Assembly (NCBI GenBank): GCA_944324805.1
Contig: CALUXS010000008.1
Location: 22,386-86,385 of the forward strand
Length of the DNA: 64,000 bases
Reading direction: 5' to 3'
DNA from: an uncultured Acholeplasmatales bacterium
Lineage (GTDB): Bacteria > Bacillota_I > Bacilli_A > Acholeplasmatales > Anaeroplasmataceae
Each line of letters begins with the position of its first letter. Position 1 is the first letter of the stretch. Of the stretch, positions 10,438-19,935 are shown piece after piece. The translations under genes and the position numbers were made by a program. The notes beneath the pieces were generated by a model. It had not been told where the DNA came from. It was given only the letters and a program-made list of their open reading frames with translations, and searched no databases.

Positions 10438-10827
10438 ATGACAGATCCAATTGCAGATATGTTAACTCGCATTCGCAATGCGAAGGCTATGCATCATCAA
10501 ACAGTTGAAATGCCAACTTCTAAATTAAAATTAGCTATGCTAGAAGTAATGAAGAATGAAGGCTATATCGTTGATTATAAAGCAACTGAAGATGTAAAGA
10601 GCGTTACAACTGTAACTTTAAAATATACTGAAAATAACGAAAGTGTTATTAAAGGTTTAAAATGCGTTTCTAAACCAGGCTTAAAGGTATATGCTTCTTG
10701 TGAAGAATTACCAAAGGTTCTTAATGGTTTAGGTATTGCTATCGTTTCAACTTCTCAAGGAGTTATGACTGATAGACAAGCTCGTAAGTTAAAAATCGGT
10801 GGCGAAGTATTAGCTTACGTTTGGTAA
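10438..10827 (+). CDS. rpsH: 30S ribosomal protein S8
   Basis: 129 residues ([16 protein letters not shown]...), ending in the signature [14 protein letters not shown]. It is a primary binder of the 16S central domain and in E. coli the repressor of the spc operon. Shine-Dalgarno AAGGAGG. Confidence 0.98.
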   Translation: MTDPIADMLTRIRNAKAMHHQTVEMPTSKLKLAMLEVMKNEGYIVDYKATEDVKSVTTVTLKYTENNESVIKGLKCVSKPGLKVYASCEELPKVLNGLGIAIVSTSQGVMTDRQARKLKIGGEVLAYVW

Positions 10828-10850
10828 TATAAATTAGGAGGAAATTTAAA

Positions 10851-11390
10851 ATGTCACGTATTGGAAATAAGCCAATTTTACTTCCTGCAGACGTTAATGT
10901 AACTGTTACTAACAATACAGTTAATGTTAAAGGTCCTAAGGGAGAGTTGAGTTTTGATTTCGACAGCAGCTTAACTGTAGTTGTTGAAGATAATCATTTA
11001 TTAGTAAAACGTCCTAACGATACAAAGTGGAGCAAGACTATTCATGGTACTACTCGTGCTTTAGTTCACAATATGGTTGAAGGTGTATCTAAAGGATTTA
11101 CTAAAACATTAGAAATTAACGGTGTTGGTTACCGTGCTCAATTATCAGGTAACAAATTAACAGTTTATGCTGGTTATTCTCACACTGTTGAATTAGAAGT
11201 TCCAAGTGGACTTAAGGTAGAATTACCAAAGAATACAATTATTAATATTTCTGGTATTGATAAGCAATTAGTTGGTCAATTCGCAGCAGAAATTCGTGAA
11301 ATCCGTAAACCTGAACCTTACAAAGGAAAAGGTATTAAATATTCTGATGAACATGTTCGTCGTAAGGAAGGAAAAACTGCTAAGAAGTAG
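10851..11390 (+). CDS. rplF: 50S ribosomal protein L6
   Basis: 179 residues with two tandem L6 folds and the C-terminal signature [12 protein letters not shown]. It lies near the sarcin-ricin loop and the GTPase centre. Normal length. Confidence 0.98.
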   Translation: MSRIGNKPILLPADVNVTVTNNTVNVKGPKGELSFDFDSSLTVVVEDNHLLVKRPNDTKWSKTIHGTTRALVHNMVEGVSKGFTKTLEINGVGYRAQLSGNKLTVYAGYSHTVELEVPSGLKVELPKNTIINISGIDKQLVGQFAAEIREIRKPEPYKGKGIKYSDEHVRRKEGKTAKK

Positions 11391-11409
11391 TTAAAGGAGG
11401 GTACTAGAT

Positions 11410-11769
11410 ATGATTAATAAAATTTCTAAGAATGCAAGTCGTCAAAAAAGACATTTAGTTATTCGTAAAAAAGTAATTGGTACAGCTTCAAAACCACGTC
11501 TAAATGTTTTCCGTTCTAACAAACAAATCTATGCACAATTAATTAATGATGAAAATGGTACTACTTTATGCCAAGCTTCATCTTTAGAAATTAAAGAATT
11601 AGCTAACGGTGGCAACATTGAAGCTGCTACTAAAGTTGGTGAATTAGTTGCTAAACGTGCTTTAGATTTAAAGATTTCAAAAGTTGTATTCGACCGTGGT
11701 GGTTATTTATATCATGGCCGTGTAAAAGCATTAGCTGACGCTGCTAGAGCAGCTGGCTTAGAATTCTAA
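11410..11769 (+). CDS. rplR: 50S ribosomal protein L18
   Basis: 119 residues. Basic N-terminal tail followed by the 5S rRNA-binding alpha/beta fold; ends [25 protein letters not shown] as typical of the family. Shine-Dalgarno AAAGGAGGG. Confidence 0.98.
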   Translation: MINKISKNASRQKRHLVIRKKVIGTASKPRLNVFRSNKQIYAQLINDENGTTLCQASSLEIKELANGGNIEAATKVGELVAKRALDLKISKVVFDRGGYLYHGRVKALADAARAAGLEF

Positions 11770-11784
11770 AGGAGGAAAAACTTT

Positions 11785-12294
11785 ATGCGTCAAGATCGTG
11801 AAGTAAAAGACGTACAACCTGAGTTCGAAGAACGTGTTGTTGCGATTAATCGTGTAACTAAGGTTGTTAAAGGTGGTAGAACATTACGTTTCGCTGCATT
11901 AGTAGTAATCGGTGACCGCAAAGGTAACGTTGGTTTCGGTACTGGTAAGGCATCTGAAGTACCTGATGCAATTAAGAAAGCCATCGAAAGCGCAAAGAAG
12001 AACATGATTCATGTATCAATTGTTAACACAACTATTCCTCATAGTGTTACTGGTGTATACGGTGCTGGTCGTGTTGTTTTAAGACCTGCTGCAGCTGGTA
12101 CTGGTGTTATCGCTGGTGGTCCAGTTCGTGCGGTTGTTGAATTAGCTGGTATCTCAGATATTCTTTCTAAGTCTTTAGGTTCTGCAACTCCAATTAATGT
12201 TGTTAGAGCTACTGTAGAAGGCTTAAAAAATTTACATACTGTTGAGACTGTTGCTGCTCGCCGTGGCAAGACAGTTGAAGAAATTTTGGGGTAA
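11785..12294 (+). CDS. rpsE: 30S ribosomal protein S5
   Basis: 169 residues. N-terminal double-stranded-RNA-binding domain ([19 protein letters not shown]) and C-terminal S5 domain. It contributes to decoding accuracy, and its first loop is the spectinomycin-resistance site in other bacteria. No deviation was noticed. Confidence 0.98.
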   Translation: MRQDREVKDVQPEFEERVVAINRVTKVVKGGRTLRFAALVVIGDRKGNVGFGTGKASEVPDAIKKAIESAKKNMIHVSIVNTTIPHSVTGVYGAGRVVLRPAAAGTGVIAGGPVRAVVELAGISDILSKSLGSATPINVVRATVEGLKNLHTVETVAARRGKTVEEILG

Positions 12295-12299
12295 TTAAT

Positions 12300-12473
12300 A
12301 TGTATCAAATTACATTAGTAAAAAGTTTAATTGGTCGTAAGCCAAACCAAGTTAAGACGGCAAAAGCACTTGGTTTAACTAAAATTGGCCAAACAGTAGT
12401 TAAAGAGGAAAATGAAGCTATAAAAGGCATGATTGTTACCATTGCTCATATGGTACAAGTTGAAGTTAAATAA
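12300..12473 (+). CDS. rpmD: 50S ribosomal protein L30
   Basis: 57 residues, translated directly from the sequence: [17 protein letters not shown] at the start, QVEVK at the end. L30 is a small alpha/beta protein of the 50S subunit. The ATG is 6 nt after the rpsE stop. There is no strong Shine-Dalgarno of its own (GGGGTAATTAAT lies at the end of rpsE), so coupling to S5 is likely. Confidence 0.96.
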   Translation: MYQITLVKSLIGRKPNQVKTAKALGLTKIGQTVVKEENEAIKGMIVTIAHMVQVEVK

Positions 12474-12490
12474 TTAAGGAGGTGCCTGGT

Positions 12491-12928
12491 ATGTTAAATG
12501 AATTAAGTCCTGTTAAAGGTGCTAGACATGCAAGAAAACGTCTTGGACGTGGAACTGGTAGTGGACTAGGTAAAACTTCTGGTAAAGGTAATAAGGGTCA
12601 AAATGCTCGTTCTGGTGGCGGCGTTCGTCCTGGTTTCGAAGGTGGACAATTACCTTTATTCCAACGTTTACCAAAGCGTGGTTTCCACAATGTTAGTCGT
12701 AAAGAATATGCAGTAGTTAATGTTGAAGATTTAAATGTATTTGAAAATGGTACAGTTGTTGATGTTGAAGCTTTAATCGCTGCAGGTTTAGTTAAAAAGG
12801 TTAATGACGGTGTTAAGGTTCTAGGAGATGGCGCCTTAGAAAAGAAATTAACTGTAAAGGCTCATAAGTTCTCAGCTAAGGCTGAAGAAGCAATTACAAA
12901 AGCTGGTGGAACTGTTGAGGTGATGTAA
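12491..12928 (+). CDS. rplO: 50S ribosomal protein L15
   Basis: 145 residues starting [17 protein letters not shown]. The ATG at 12491 is preferred over the GTG at 12482 because AAGGAGGTG (12476-12484) is the ribosome binding site and overlaps that GTG. The Gly/Arg-rich N-terminal region ([15 protein letters not shown]) is the rRNA-binding tail. Confidence 0.96.
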   Translation: MLNELSPVKGARHARKRLGRGTGSGLGKTSGKGNKGQNARSGGGVRPGFEGGQLPLFQRLPKRGFHNVSRKEYAVVNVEDLNVFENGTVVDVEALIAAGLVKKVNDGVKVLGDGALEKKLTVKAHKFSAKAEEAITKAGGTVEVM

Positions 12929-12929
12929 C

Positions 12930-14237
12930 TTGTTTGAAAAACTAAAAAAGATCTTAAGTAATCGTGAGATTGTTATTAAGTTAATCTTCACATTCTTGAT
13001 TCTTTTAGTCTTCAAGGCTGGAACATATATTCCAATCCCTATGGTAGACACTTTGGCTATTCGTGCTGAAATTGCAAATAATAGTTTTTTAACAGTGTTA
13101 AACGCATTTAGTGGTGGTGGTTTATCTAATTTCTCAATTTTGGCGTTAGGTATTTCACCATACATCACTTCATCTATTATTATTCAAATGCTTCAACTTG
13201 TTATTCCAAAGCTTAAGGAATGGTCTGAACAAGGTGAGGTTGGAAAACAAAAAACAAATAGAGTTACTAGATATGTTTCAGTTGCTATTGCTCTAGTACA
13301 AGGTTTAGCCTTATTATTTGGTTTAGGCGCTAGACCTGAAAATATCTTAGTTGATGATGTACTAAAGTATAACAATATGTACTGGTTATTCTATATCTAT
13401 ATGGCTGTAGTTATTACTGCTGGTTCTTGTTTTACAATGTGGCTAGCTGATTTAATTACACGTCATGGTATTGGAAATGGTTCTTCAATGATTATCTCTG
13501 CAGGTATCATTTCTACAGTACCAGCAATGTTCACAACATTATGGTCTAAGTACTTCTCAGAAGGATTTAATAGTGTTGCAAATTGGACATGCTTTATTGT
13601 AATTATCTTGTTATATATTTTAATGATTTTTGGTGTCGTATTCTTTGAAGGTGCTCAAAGAAAGATTCCAGTTCAATATGCTAATAGAGGACAAAATGGT
13701 AGTAGTGATATTCCAATTAAATTGAATAGCGCAAACGTAATTCCAGTTATTTTTGCTTCAACATTATTATCAATTCCTCTAACTATTGTTGGTATGCTAG
13801 GGCAAGATACAAGTGCTGTTGGTACTTGGATTGAACAAATTTTTTCATATCAACAACCAGTAGGTATTGCTTTATATATTTTACTAATATATTTCTTCTC
13901 ATTCTTCTATTCATTTATGGTAGTAGATCCAGAAAAAATTAGTGAAAATTTAGATAAGCAAGGTGCATATATTCCTGGTTATCGTCGTGGAGAGGAAACT
14001 AAAAATCAATTAGCTAGAATGTTATTTAGAACAACTTTGATAGGTGCTACTTATTTAACAATTTTAGCTTTAGTACCAATTATTGTTTCTAAGTCTTTTG
14101 GATTTACTTCTCAAGAGGCTTCAGTAATTACAATTGGTGGTACTTCATTAATCATCGTTGTTGGTGTAGCAATTGAAACTGCAAAACAACTAGAAACAGC
14201 TTCAGAAACTAAAGAATATAAAGGTTTCTTGGAGTAG
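12930..14237 (+). CDS. secY: Preprotein translocase subunit SecY
   Basis: 435 residues with ten membrane helices, forming the channel of the general secretion pathway with SecE and SecG. The start is TTG at 12930, 10 nt after the GAGGTGATG at the end of rplO; this is the only plausible start because the next in-frame Met is far inside the first helices. The plug and loop regions look normal. It is co-transcribed with L15 with one base between them. Confidence 0.96.
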   Translation: MFEKLKKILSNREIVIKLIFTFLILLVFKAGTYIPIPMVDTLAIRAEIANNSFLTVLNAFSGGGLSNFSILALGISPYITSSIIIQMLQLVIPKLKEWSEQGEVGKQKTNRVTRYVSVAIALVQGLALLFGLGARPENILVDDVLKYNNMYWLFYIYMAVVITAGSCFTMWLADLITRHGIGNGSSMIISAGIISTVPAMFTTLWSKYFSEGFNSVANWTCFIVIILLYILMIFGVVFFEGAQRKIPVQYANRGQNGSSDIPIKLNSANVIPVIFASTLLSIPLTIVGMLGQDTSAVGTWIEQIFSYQQPVGIALYILLIYFFSFFYSFMVVDPEKISENLDKQGAYIPGYRRGEETKNQLARMLFRTTLIGATYLTILALVPIIVSKSFGFTSQEASVITIGGTSLIIVVGVAIETAKQLETASETKEYKGFLE

Positions 14238-14247
14238 GGAGGAAATT

Positions 14248-14892
14248 ATGAGACTTCTAATAATGGGACGTCCTGGTGCAGGAAAGGGTACTCAAGCTGT
14301 TAATATCCGTGAGTACTATAATATCCCTCATATTTCAACTGGTGATATGTTTAGAGCTGCCATTAAAAACCAAACAAAACTTGGTGTTTTGGCAAAAAGC
14401 TATATGGATCAAGGTTTACTTGTACCTGATGAAGTTACAATTGGTATAGTTAATGAAAGACTACAAGAAGAAGATTGCAAAAATGGTTTCTTACTTGATG
14501 GTTTCCCTCGTAATCTTGATCAAGCTAAAGCATTAGATAAGTTCTTAAAAGAGCATAATATTGCTTTAGATGCAGTATTAGATATTAATGTTGCACCTGA
14601 AATTCTTATTGATAGAATGGTTGGTCGTCGTGTATGTAAAACTTGCGGCGCAACTTTCCATGTTAAGTTCAATAAACCAAAAGTTGAAGGTGTATGTGAT
14701 AATTGTGGTTCACCACTTATTCAAAGAAACGATGATACATATGAGACAGCTCATAATCGTTTAAAGGTATATGATGACAACACAGCTCCACTTTTAGCAT
14801 ATTATAGCGAACAAAATTTACTTAAGACAGTAAATGGTGATCAAGATTTTGCTAAAGTTTTTGCTGATATTAAAGAGGTTTTAAGTAAGTAA
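14248..14892 (+). CDS. adk: Adenylate kinase, zinc-binding lid
   Basis: 214 residues. The P-loop GRPGAGKGTQ (residues 7-16) begins the kinase core, which interconverts ATP + AMP and 2 ADP. The LID domain holds four cysteines (Cys130, Cys133, Cys150, Cys153), the structural zinc site usual in Gram-positive enzymes. The gene follows secY as in other Bacillota, but map, which normally comes next, is missing. Confidence 0.97.
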   Translation: MRLLIMGRPGAGKGTQAVNIREYYNIPHISTGDMFRAAIKNQTKLGVLAKSYMDQGLLVPDEVTIGIVNERLQEEDCKNGFLLDGFPRNLDQAKALDKFLKEHNIALDAVLDINVAPEILIDRMVGRRVCKTCGATFHVKFNKPKVEGVCDNCGSPLIQRNDDTYETAHNRLKVYDDNTAPLLAYYSEQNLLKTVNGDQDFAKVFADIKEVLSK

Positions 14893-14905
14893 GTTTTTCT
14901 GTCTA

Positions 14906-15061
14906 TTTAACTATTAATTTCGTCGCACAAATAAATTAATAGTTAAATTTGATGGTTTACCGTCTTTTGTTTCAATAACAAAAGGCGGAGAACTATTACT
15001 TATATTAAAATAATATAATTGCTCATTATTTGGTGGTAGATAATGAGGTTAGATTTACCAC
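14906..15061 (+). promoter_or_regulatory. Structured leader between adk and infA with H-type pseudoknot
   Basis: The 190-nt adk-infA gap is full of base-pairing. (1) 14906-14920 pairs perfectly with 14933-14947 (15 bp). (2) 14960-14971 pairs with 14977-14988 (12 positions, one G-U). (3) CTCATTAT (15022-15029) pairs with ATAATGAG (15040-15047), while GTGGTA in its loop (15033-15038) pairs with TACCAC (15056-15061), giving an H-type pseudoknot. It ends about 11 nt before the AGGAGG of infA. None of the hairpins is followed by a T-run. A TATAAT at 15014-15019 has no good -35. The function is unknown; translational control of infA or mRNA processing are possibilities. Confidence 0.6.
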
Positions 15062-15082
15062 AAGAAACTATAGGAGGATCAA

Positions 15083-15304
15083 ATGGCAAAAAAAGAAGAT
15101 GTCATTGAGCTTGAGGGCACAGTATTAGATGTTTTACCTAACACTCAGTTTATCGTTAAATTAGAAAACGATCATCAAGTTTTAGCCCACGTTTCTGGTA
15201 AAATCCGCATGAATAACATACGCATTTTACCAGGTGATAAGGTAACAGTAGAGTTATCAACATATGATTTAACACGTGGAAGAATCACTTATAGACATAA
15301 GTAA
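15083..15304 (+). CDS. infA: Translation initiation factor IF-1
   Basis: 73 residues, single OB-fold protein ([20 protein letters not shown]...) that occupies the 30S A site during initiation. Length and sequence are typical. AGGAGG lies 7 nt upstream, behind a structured leader. Confidence 0.98.
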   Translation: MAKKEDVIELEGTVLDVLPNTQFIVKLENDHQVLAHVSGKIRMNNIRILPGDKVTVELSTYDLTRGRITYRHK

Positions 15305-15323
15305 AAATAACGGAGGTAGAAAG

Positions 15324-15437
15324 ATGAAAGTTAGACCATCAGTTAAACCTATGTGCGACAAATGCAAAGTAATCAAACGTAAAGGACGCGTAATGGTTAT
15401 TTGTGAAAATCCAAAACATAAACAAAGACAAGGATAA
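15324..15437 (+). CDS. rpmJ: 50S ribosomal protein L36, zinc-binding form
   Basis: 37 residues, [18 protein letters not shown] at the start. Zinc ligands Cys11, Cys14, Cys27 and His32 are all present. Shine-Dalgarno CGGAGG lies 8 nt before ATG. It is in the standard infA-rpmJ-rpsM order. Confidence 0.97.
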   Translation: MKVRPSVKPMCDKCKVIKRKGRVMVICENPKHKQRQG

Positions 15438-15458
15438 AAATTATAGGAGGCACAGTTT

Positions 15459-15824
15459 ATGGCACGTATTGCAGGTGTAGATATTCCAAATGAAAAGCGT
15501 GTTGTTATTTCTTTACAATACATCTATGGTATTGGACCAACAATCGCTAAAAATATTTTAAAAGACGCTAATGTTAGCGAAGATACAAGAGTTAAAGCTT
15601 TAACTGAAGATGAATTAACTCGTATTCGTGCTGAAATCAGCAAATACAAAGTTGAAGGTGATCTTCGTCGTGAAGTTAACTTAAATATCAAACGTTTAAT
15701 GGAAATCGGTTGTTATCGTGGTATTAGACATCGTAAAGGTTTACCAGTTCGTGGCCAAAATACACGTAACAATGCTCGTACTCGTAAGGGTCCAGCTCGT
15801 ACTATCGCTAATAAGAAGAAATAA
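15459..15824 (+). CDS. rpsM: 30S ribosomal protein S13
   Basis: 121 residues with a helix-turn-helix-like core and an Arg/Lys-rich C-terminal tail ([19 protein letters not shown]) that contacts P-site tRNA. It partners with S19. Shine-Dalgarno AGGAGG. Confidence 0.98.
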   Translation: MARIAGVDIPNEKRVVISLQYIYGIGPTIAKNILKDANVSEDTRVKALTEDELTRIRAEISKYKVEGDLRREVNLNIKRLMEIGCYRGIRHRKGLPVRGQNTRNNARTRKGPARTIANKKK

Positions 15825-15836
15825 GGAGGATAACGT

Positions 15837-16220
15837 ATGGCACGTAAAGTTACTAAACGTCGTGTTAAAAGAAACTGCCCAGTTGGTGTAGCTCATATTC
15901 ACACAACGTTCAATAATACAATTGTTACAATTACTGACCCAGCAGGAAATGTTATTTCTTGGAGCAGCGCTGGTGCGTTAGGGTTCAAAGGTAGTCGTAA
16001 ATCAACAGCTTTCGCAGCTCAATCAGCTAGTGAGGCTGCTGCAAAATCAGCTTTAGATCAAGGTGTAGTTAAGGTTGAAGTTGCTGTTAAGGGACCTGGT
16101 CAAGGCCGTGATGCAGCTATCCGTTCTTTGGAGGTTGCAGGTTTAGAGATTACAGCAATTAGAGATTGTACTCCAGTTCCACATAATGGCTGTCGTCCAC
16201 CTAAACGTCCTCGTGGATAA
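15837..16220 (+). CDS. rpsK: 30S ribosomal protein S11
   Basis: 127 residues ending in the family signature [18 protein letters not shown]. It is part of the 30S platform near the E site. It follows rpsM by 12 nt with AAGGAGG. Confidence 0.98.
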   Translation: MARKVTKRRVKRNCPVGVAHIHTTFNNTIVTITDPAGNVISWSSAGALGFKGSRKSTAFAAQSASEAAAKSALDQGVVKVEVAVKGPGQGRDAAIRSLEVAGLEITAIRDCTPVPHNGCRPPKRPRG

Positions 16221-16269
16221 TTAATAATTTAATAACTATAAAAATTATCTAATTAGAGGGAGGTTCAAT

Positions 16270-17223
16270 ATGAAGGAACTAAAATTTGAAAAACCAAAAA
16301 CTAAGGTATTGGAAATAGCTCAACAAGGAGACTATGGAAAATTCGAAATTTCACCACTTGAAAGAGGCTTTGGTATTACTTTAGGTAATGCTTTAAGAAG
16401 AACTTTATTATCTTCTTTACCAGGAACTGCTTTCGTAAGTGCAAAGATTGATGGTGTTCAACATGAATTCCAAAATCTTGATGGTGTTGTAGAAGACATC
16501 ATTACAGTCATCCTAAATTTAAAGCGTGTTATTTTAAAAACTGAAAGCCAAGACCCTAATTTCGAAACAACTTTAGAAATTAGTAAAGGTGAAGGTGAAG
16601 TAACAGCTGGAGATATTATCCATGATTTAGATGTTACTATCGTTAATCCAGATCAACATATTGCAACAGTTGCTGCTGGTGGATATTTAAGCATGTTCTT
16701 AAAGGTACGTCGTGGCGTAGGTTATGTAAGTGCTGAAAAGAATAAAGCTTATGTAAATGAAGAAGGCGTAATTGCAATTGACTCTATTTATACACCAATT
16801 AAAAATGTTGCATTTGATGTTGAAAAAACTCGTGTTGATAACGATGCAAGCTTTGATAAGCTTACAATCGAAGTAACTACAAATGGTTCAATTGCCGCTC
16901 AAGAAGCTTTAGCAATCGCATCTAAGATGATGATTGAACATCTACAAGTTGTTGTAGAATTAAGCGAACAAGCAAGTGAAACTGATTATATGGTTGAAAC
17001 TGAAGCAGATACTAAGAATTCTAAATTAGAAAAGACAATTGAAGATTTAGATTTATCTGTTCGTTCATATAACTGTTTAAGACGCGCTCTATTAAATACA
17101 GTTGCTGATTTAACATCAAAATCTGAGGAAGATATGATGAAAGTTCGTAACTTAGGACGCAAATCATTAAAAGAAATTAAAGAGAAATTAGAGTCTTTAG
17201 GCTTGAGTTTCCGTAAAGACTAA
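16270..17223 (+). CDS. rpoA: RNA polymerase subunit alpha
   Basis: 317 residues. The N-terminal dimerisation and assembly domain (about 1-230, [25 protein letters not shown]) is followed by a flexible linker and the C-terminal domain (about 245-315, [17 protein letters not shown]...[16 protein letters not shown]) that contacts UP elements and activators. Full length; GAGGGAGG precedes the ATG. Confidence 0.98.
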   Translation: MKELKFEKPKTKVLEIAQQGDYGKFEISPLERGFGITLGNALRRTLLSSLPGTAFVSAKIDGVQHEFQNLDGVVEDIITVILNLKRVILKTESQDPNFETTLEISKGEGEVTAGDIIHDLDVTIVNPDQHIATVAAGGYLSMFLKVRRGVGYVSAEKNKAYVNEEGVIAIDSIYTPIKNVAFDVEKTRVDNDASFDKLTIEVTTNGSIAAQEALAIASKMMIEHLQVVVELSEQASETDYMVETEADTKNSKLEKTIEDLDLSVRSYNCLRRALLNTVADLTSKSEEDMMKVRNLGRKSLKEIKEKLESLGLSFRKD

Positions 17224-17240
17224 TAAGGAGGATATTAACT

Positions 17241-17600
17241 ATGTCTTATTCTAGACTACGTCGTAGTTCTGATCAAAGAAAAGCTTTACTTCGTGATTTA
17301 GTTACTGACTTAATTTTAAATGGTCGTATCGAAACTACTGAAACTAAAGCTAAAGAATTAAAGAGATTAGCTGACAAGATGGTAACATTAGGAAAAGCTA
17401 ACACTTTACATTCTCGTCGTCAAGCTGCTACTTTAATCCGTTTTGAAAAGGATGAAGAAGGTAAGTTTGCTATTCAAAAATTATTTAGCGAAATCGCTCC
17501 AAAATTTGCTAGCCGTAATGGTGGTTATACTAGAGTAATCAAGACTGGTTTCCGTCGTGGTGACTCTGCTCCTATGGCTATTATTGAATGGGTTGAATAA
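17241..17600 (+). CDS. rplQ: 50S ribosomal protein L17
   Basis: 119 residues ([20 protein letters not shown]...). It lies at the tunnel exit next to L22 and L32. It is the last gene of the cluster. The ecfA/ecfT transporter genes that often follow in Bacillota are not here. Confidence 0.98.
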   Translation: MSYSRLRRSSDQRKALLRDLVTDLILNGRIETTETKAKELKRLADKMVTLGKANTLHSRRQAATLIRFEKDEEGKFAIQKLFSEIAPKFASRNGGYTRVIKTGFRRGDSAPMAIIEWVE

Positions 17601-17606
17601 TAAATT

Positions 17607-17635
17607 AGAGCTCTACAAAGTAGAGCTCTTTTTTT
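17607..17635 (+). terminator. Terminator of the ribosomal operon
   Basis: AGAGCTCTA (17607-17615) pairs perfectly with TAGAGCTCT (17621-17629) around a 5-nt loop and is followed by seven T. Confidence 0.92.
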
Positions 17636-17682
17636 ATATAAACAAAATAGACCAGTAGAAATACCAGTCTATTTTGTTAAGA

Positions 17683-19743
17683 TTATTTATTTAAAATAGG
17701 AGAAAGCTTAGCTTGTAAGTTTTTATAAAATGGTCTTATTGTAACTTCACCTGTAGAGCAATTTACATTACGTTCAGAACCTATTATAAAAATTTTCTTA
17801 GTGTATTTACTTTGACTATCAGCTTCTATTTGATTAGCTTCAACTAAAAGTTGCTTAGCTTTTTCAAATTCACCATTAGCAGTAGCATTTACACTATCTA
17901 AATATTTTATTCCAGCTTTGCATAAATCTTTTAGTGAATCCATCCATGGTTTAATGTCAGTTATTAATTCTTTATTATTACCTTTTTCTTGGTAAGTATC
18001 AATAGCTGTAATAATTCTTTCAAATTCATTGTTTAGAGGAGTAGTATAAATACTTATATCGGTATTTACCATTTCTTCATTAATATGCTCTAGTAGCTCA
18101 TTGATAAGTGGTACTAATAAAGGTGATTCTTCCTTGTTTAATTGAGGAATCCAACCATTAGATAAATGCTCAGTACTTTGTAAATTAGATGCAAAAATAT
18201 ACAATTGCTCAGCTAAATTTTTATCATTTTCAATTGAATCAAAGCTCTTACGATAAGAACTATCATGATTAAATCCTTTAATATTCCAACTATAATCTAA
18301 GGCTTGATAAATAGCGATTTTTGAAGCTTCAGGGTATGGACTAGGATTAACTAATAATCCAGCAATTTGCTCAACATCAGTATTTAAAACAGTCATTTTT
18401 GGCATAAATATATTTTCACAAACCCCAAATGAATCATTTACAGGAGAATTTAACCAGAAAACAGGAAGGCGATCAGTTCTATTTTTGAAGTCATCAATAG
18501 TAGATTTACTTAATGTTCCGTAAACTTGTTCGCCAGTCCAATGTTGTCCAAATTCTTGTGGCAATGCTTTTCCAACCTCAGCTAAGTATGCAAGTTGTGC
18601 TTCATCATTAGTTCCGCAATAAGTAGTAGGAATAAACTGCCACTCTACCTTTTCTTCTAATGAATTAGTCCATGTCAATAAGTCTTTAGCAATTTTTACA
18701 TGGTTTAAAGCTAAGGTGGTGAACCACTCTAACTTTTTATTAGCAGCATCATCACCTTCAAAATTAGGTACTGCAATATCATCAGCAGATAACGCAAAAC
18801 TTCTTACACCGATAGAGTATAATTGCTCAAATTTTGCTTTAACAACGTTTAATTCATCATTGTAATTATCAAAATTAAAAGGTGTTCCATGCATAAATGG
18901 ATGAATTGCCCAAGTAAATTCAACCTTATTATTTTTTGCGGCATCAGCTAATCTTTTCATTTCAGAAAGTTTTTCTTGAGGATATAATTCACGCCATTTT
19001 GCAGAATGGTATTCATCGTCTTTTGGAGCAAATACAAAATTATTCATTTTATATTTTGAGCCCCATTCTACCATGTCAATTCTTTCTTCAGTAGTCCACG
19101 GGAAACCATAAAAACCTTCAATAACTCCTCGTCTTGCTGTAGTAGCATAATCCTCAATTTTTACATTAACTAAGCTTTCATTATTATTGCTAGCAAAGTC
19201 TAAAATTTGATCAAGCGTATTTACCCCATAAAATACACTATCACTATCTTTACCTAAAATTGAAATTACCCCATTATTAACATACATTTGATATGCATCA
19301 ATTTTACTAAATAAATCATCAGTAGGTTTATCTTTTTCGTCCATATATTTATCAACATAGCTATTTGACCCATCAATGCCAACAAAAATATTAACGTGTT
19401 CATTCTTTCCTTTATCTGAATAGGTATAGGTCATATTATTACTAGAAAGAATGTTTTCTAGCCTTGCCTTAGTAATGCCATCAACGCCATTTTCTAAAAC
19501 GACATTAACGGAATCTTTTTTTAATTTAAAACCATTATCTAGATAATTAGCATTCTGAATAGTTGGCGTTACATCATATTTTTTATTTATTTCTATGATG
19601 TCACTATAAACAAAATCGTTATTCATAGGTGGATTAGAACCATTGCCTCCTGAATCATTTTTTGTTTTGTTACAAGCTGTAACTGTTCCTGCTGTCACTA
19701 GCGCAAGTCCTGCTACGCTTATTTTCTTTAGAATATTATTCAT
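17683..19743 (-). CDS. GH84-type beta-N-acetylglucosaminidase lipoprotein
   Basis: 686 residues. The lipoprotein signal peptide ends at Cys24 (AGTVTAC). An N-terminal alpha/beta domain (about 40-185) precedes the catalytic barrel: RRGVIEGFYGFPWTTEE, FVFAPKDDEYHSAKWRELYP and the catalytic Asp pair at residues 321-322 (SADD). These are hallmarks of family GH84, which removes terminal N-acetylglucosamine from glycoproteins or hyaluronan fragments by substrate-assisted catalysis. A helical C-terminal region follows. The start at 19743 is chosen because GGAGG lies just upstream and the promoter's -10 (19773-19778) lies downstream of the earlier ATG at 19782. A host-glycan role is inferred. Confidence 0.9.
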   Translation of the reverse strand: MNNILKKISVAGLALVTAGTVTACNKTKNDSGGNGSNPPMNNDFVYSDIIEINKKYDVTPTIQNANYLDNGFKLKKDSVNVVLENGVDGITKARLENILSSNNMTYTYSDKGKNEHVNIFVGIDGSNSYVDKYMDEKDKPTDDLFSKIDAYQMYVNNGVISILGKDSDSVFYGVNTLDQILDFASNNNESLVNVKIEDYATTARRGVIEGFYGFPWTTEERIDMVEWGSKYKMNNFVFAPKDDEYHSAKWRELYPQEKLSEMKRLADAAKNNKVEFTWAIHPFMHGTPFNFDNYNDELNVVKAKFEQLYSIGVRSFALSADDIAVPNFEGDDAANKKLEWFTTLALNHVKIAKDLLTWTNSLEEKVEWQFIPTTYCGTNDEAQLAYLAEVGKALPQEFGQHWTGEQVYGTLSKSTIDDFKNRTDRLPVFWLNSPVNDSFGVCENIFMPKMTVLNTDVEQIAGLLVNPSPYPEASKIAIYQALDYSWNIKGFNHDSSYRKSFDSIENDKNLAEQLYIFASNLQSTEHLSNGWIPQLNKEESPLLVPLINELLEHINEEMVNTDISIYTTPLNNEFERIITAIDTYQEKGNNKELITDIKPWMDSLKDLCKAGIKYLDSVNATANGEFEKAKQLLVEANQIEADSQSKYTKKIFIIGSERNVNCSTGEVTIRPFYKNLQAKLSPILNK

Positions 19744-19772
19744 TTTAATCCTCCGTTTTTTAATGTGAATTG

Positions 19773-19801
19773 ATTTTACCATTAAATAAAAGCGATTTCA
19801 A
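19773..19801 (-). promoter_or_regulatory. Promoter of the GH84 gene with cre-like site
   Basis: On the minus strand TTGAAA (19796-19801), 17 nt, TAAAAT (19773-19778). A cre-like sequence, TGAAATCGCTTTTA, overlaps the -35 and spacer, suggesting catabolite repression by a CcpA/LacI-family protein. The same AAATCGCTTT core recurs in the divergent promoter at 19883-19911. Confidence 0.65.
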
Positions 19802-19882
19802 CTAATTTTTTATTGTTTATTTAAAAAAATAAATCATATCTTATATAATTATATAAATAAATATTTATATTTAAGTATTTAA

Positions 19883-19911
19883 TTTAATAAAAAATCGCTT
19901 TATTATATAAT
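19883..19911 (+). promoter_or_regulatory. Promoter of the P-loop gene with cre-like site
   Basis: TTTAAT (19883-19888), 17 nt, TATAAT (19906-19911). The spacer contains AAAAATCGCTTTAT, nearly the inverted copy of the element in the divergent GH84 promoter about 100 bp away. The -35 is weak. Confidence 0.5.
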
Positions 19912-19935
19912 TATTAATAGAAAGCAGGGGTAGTT

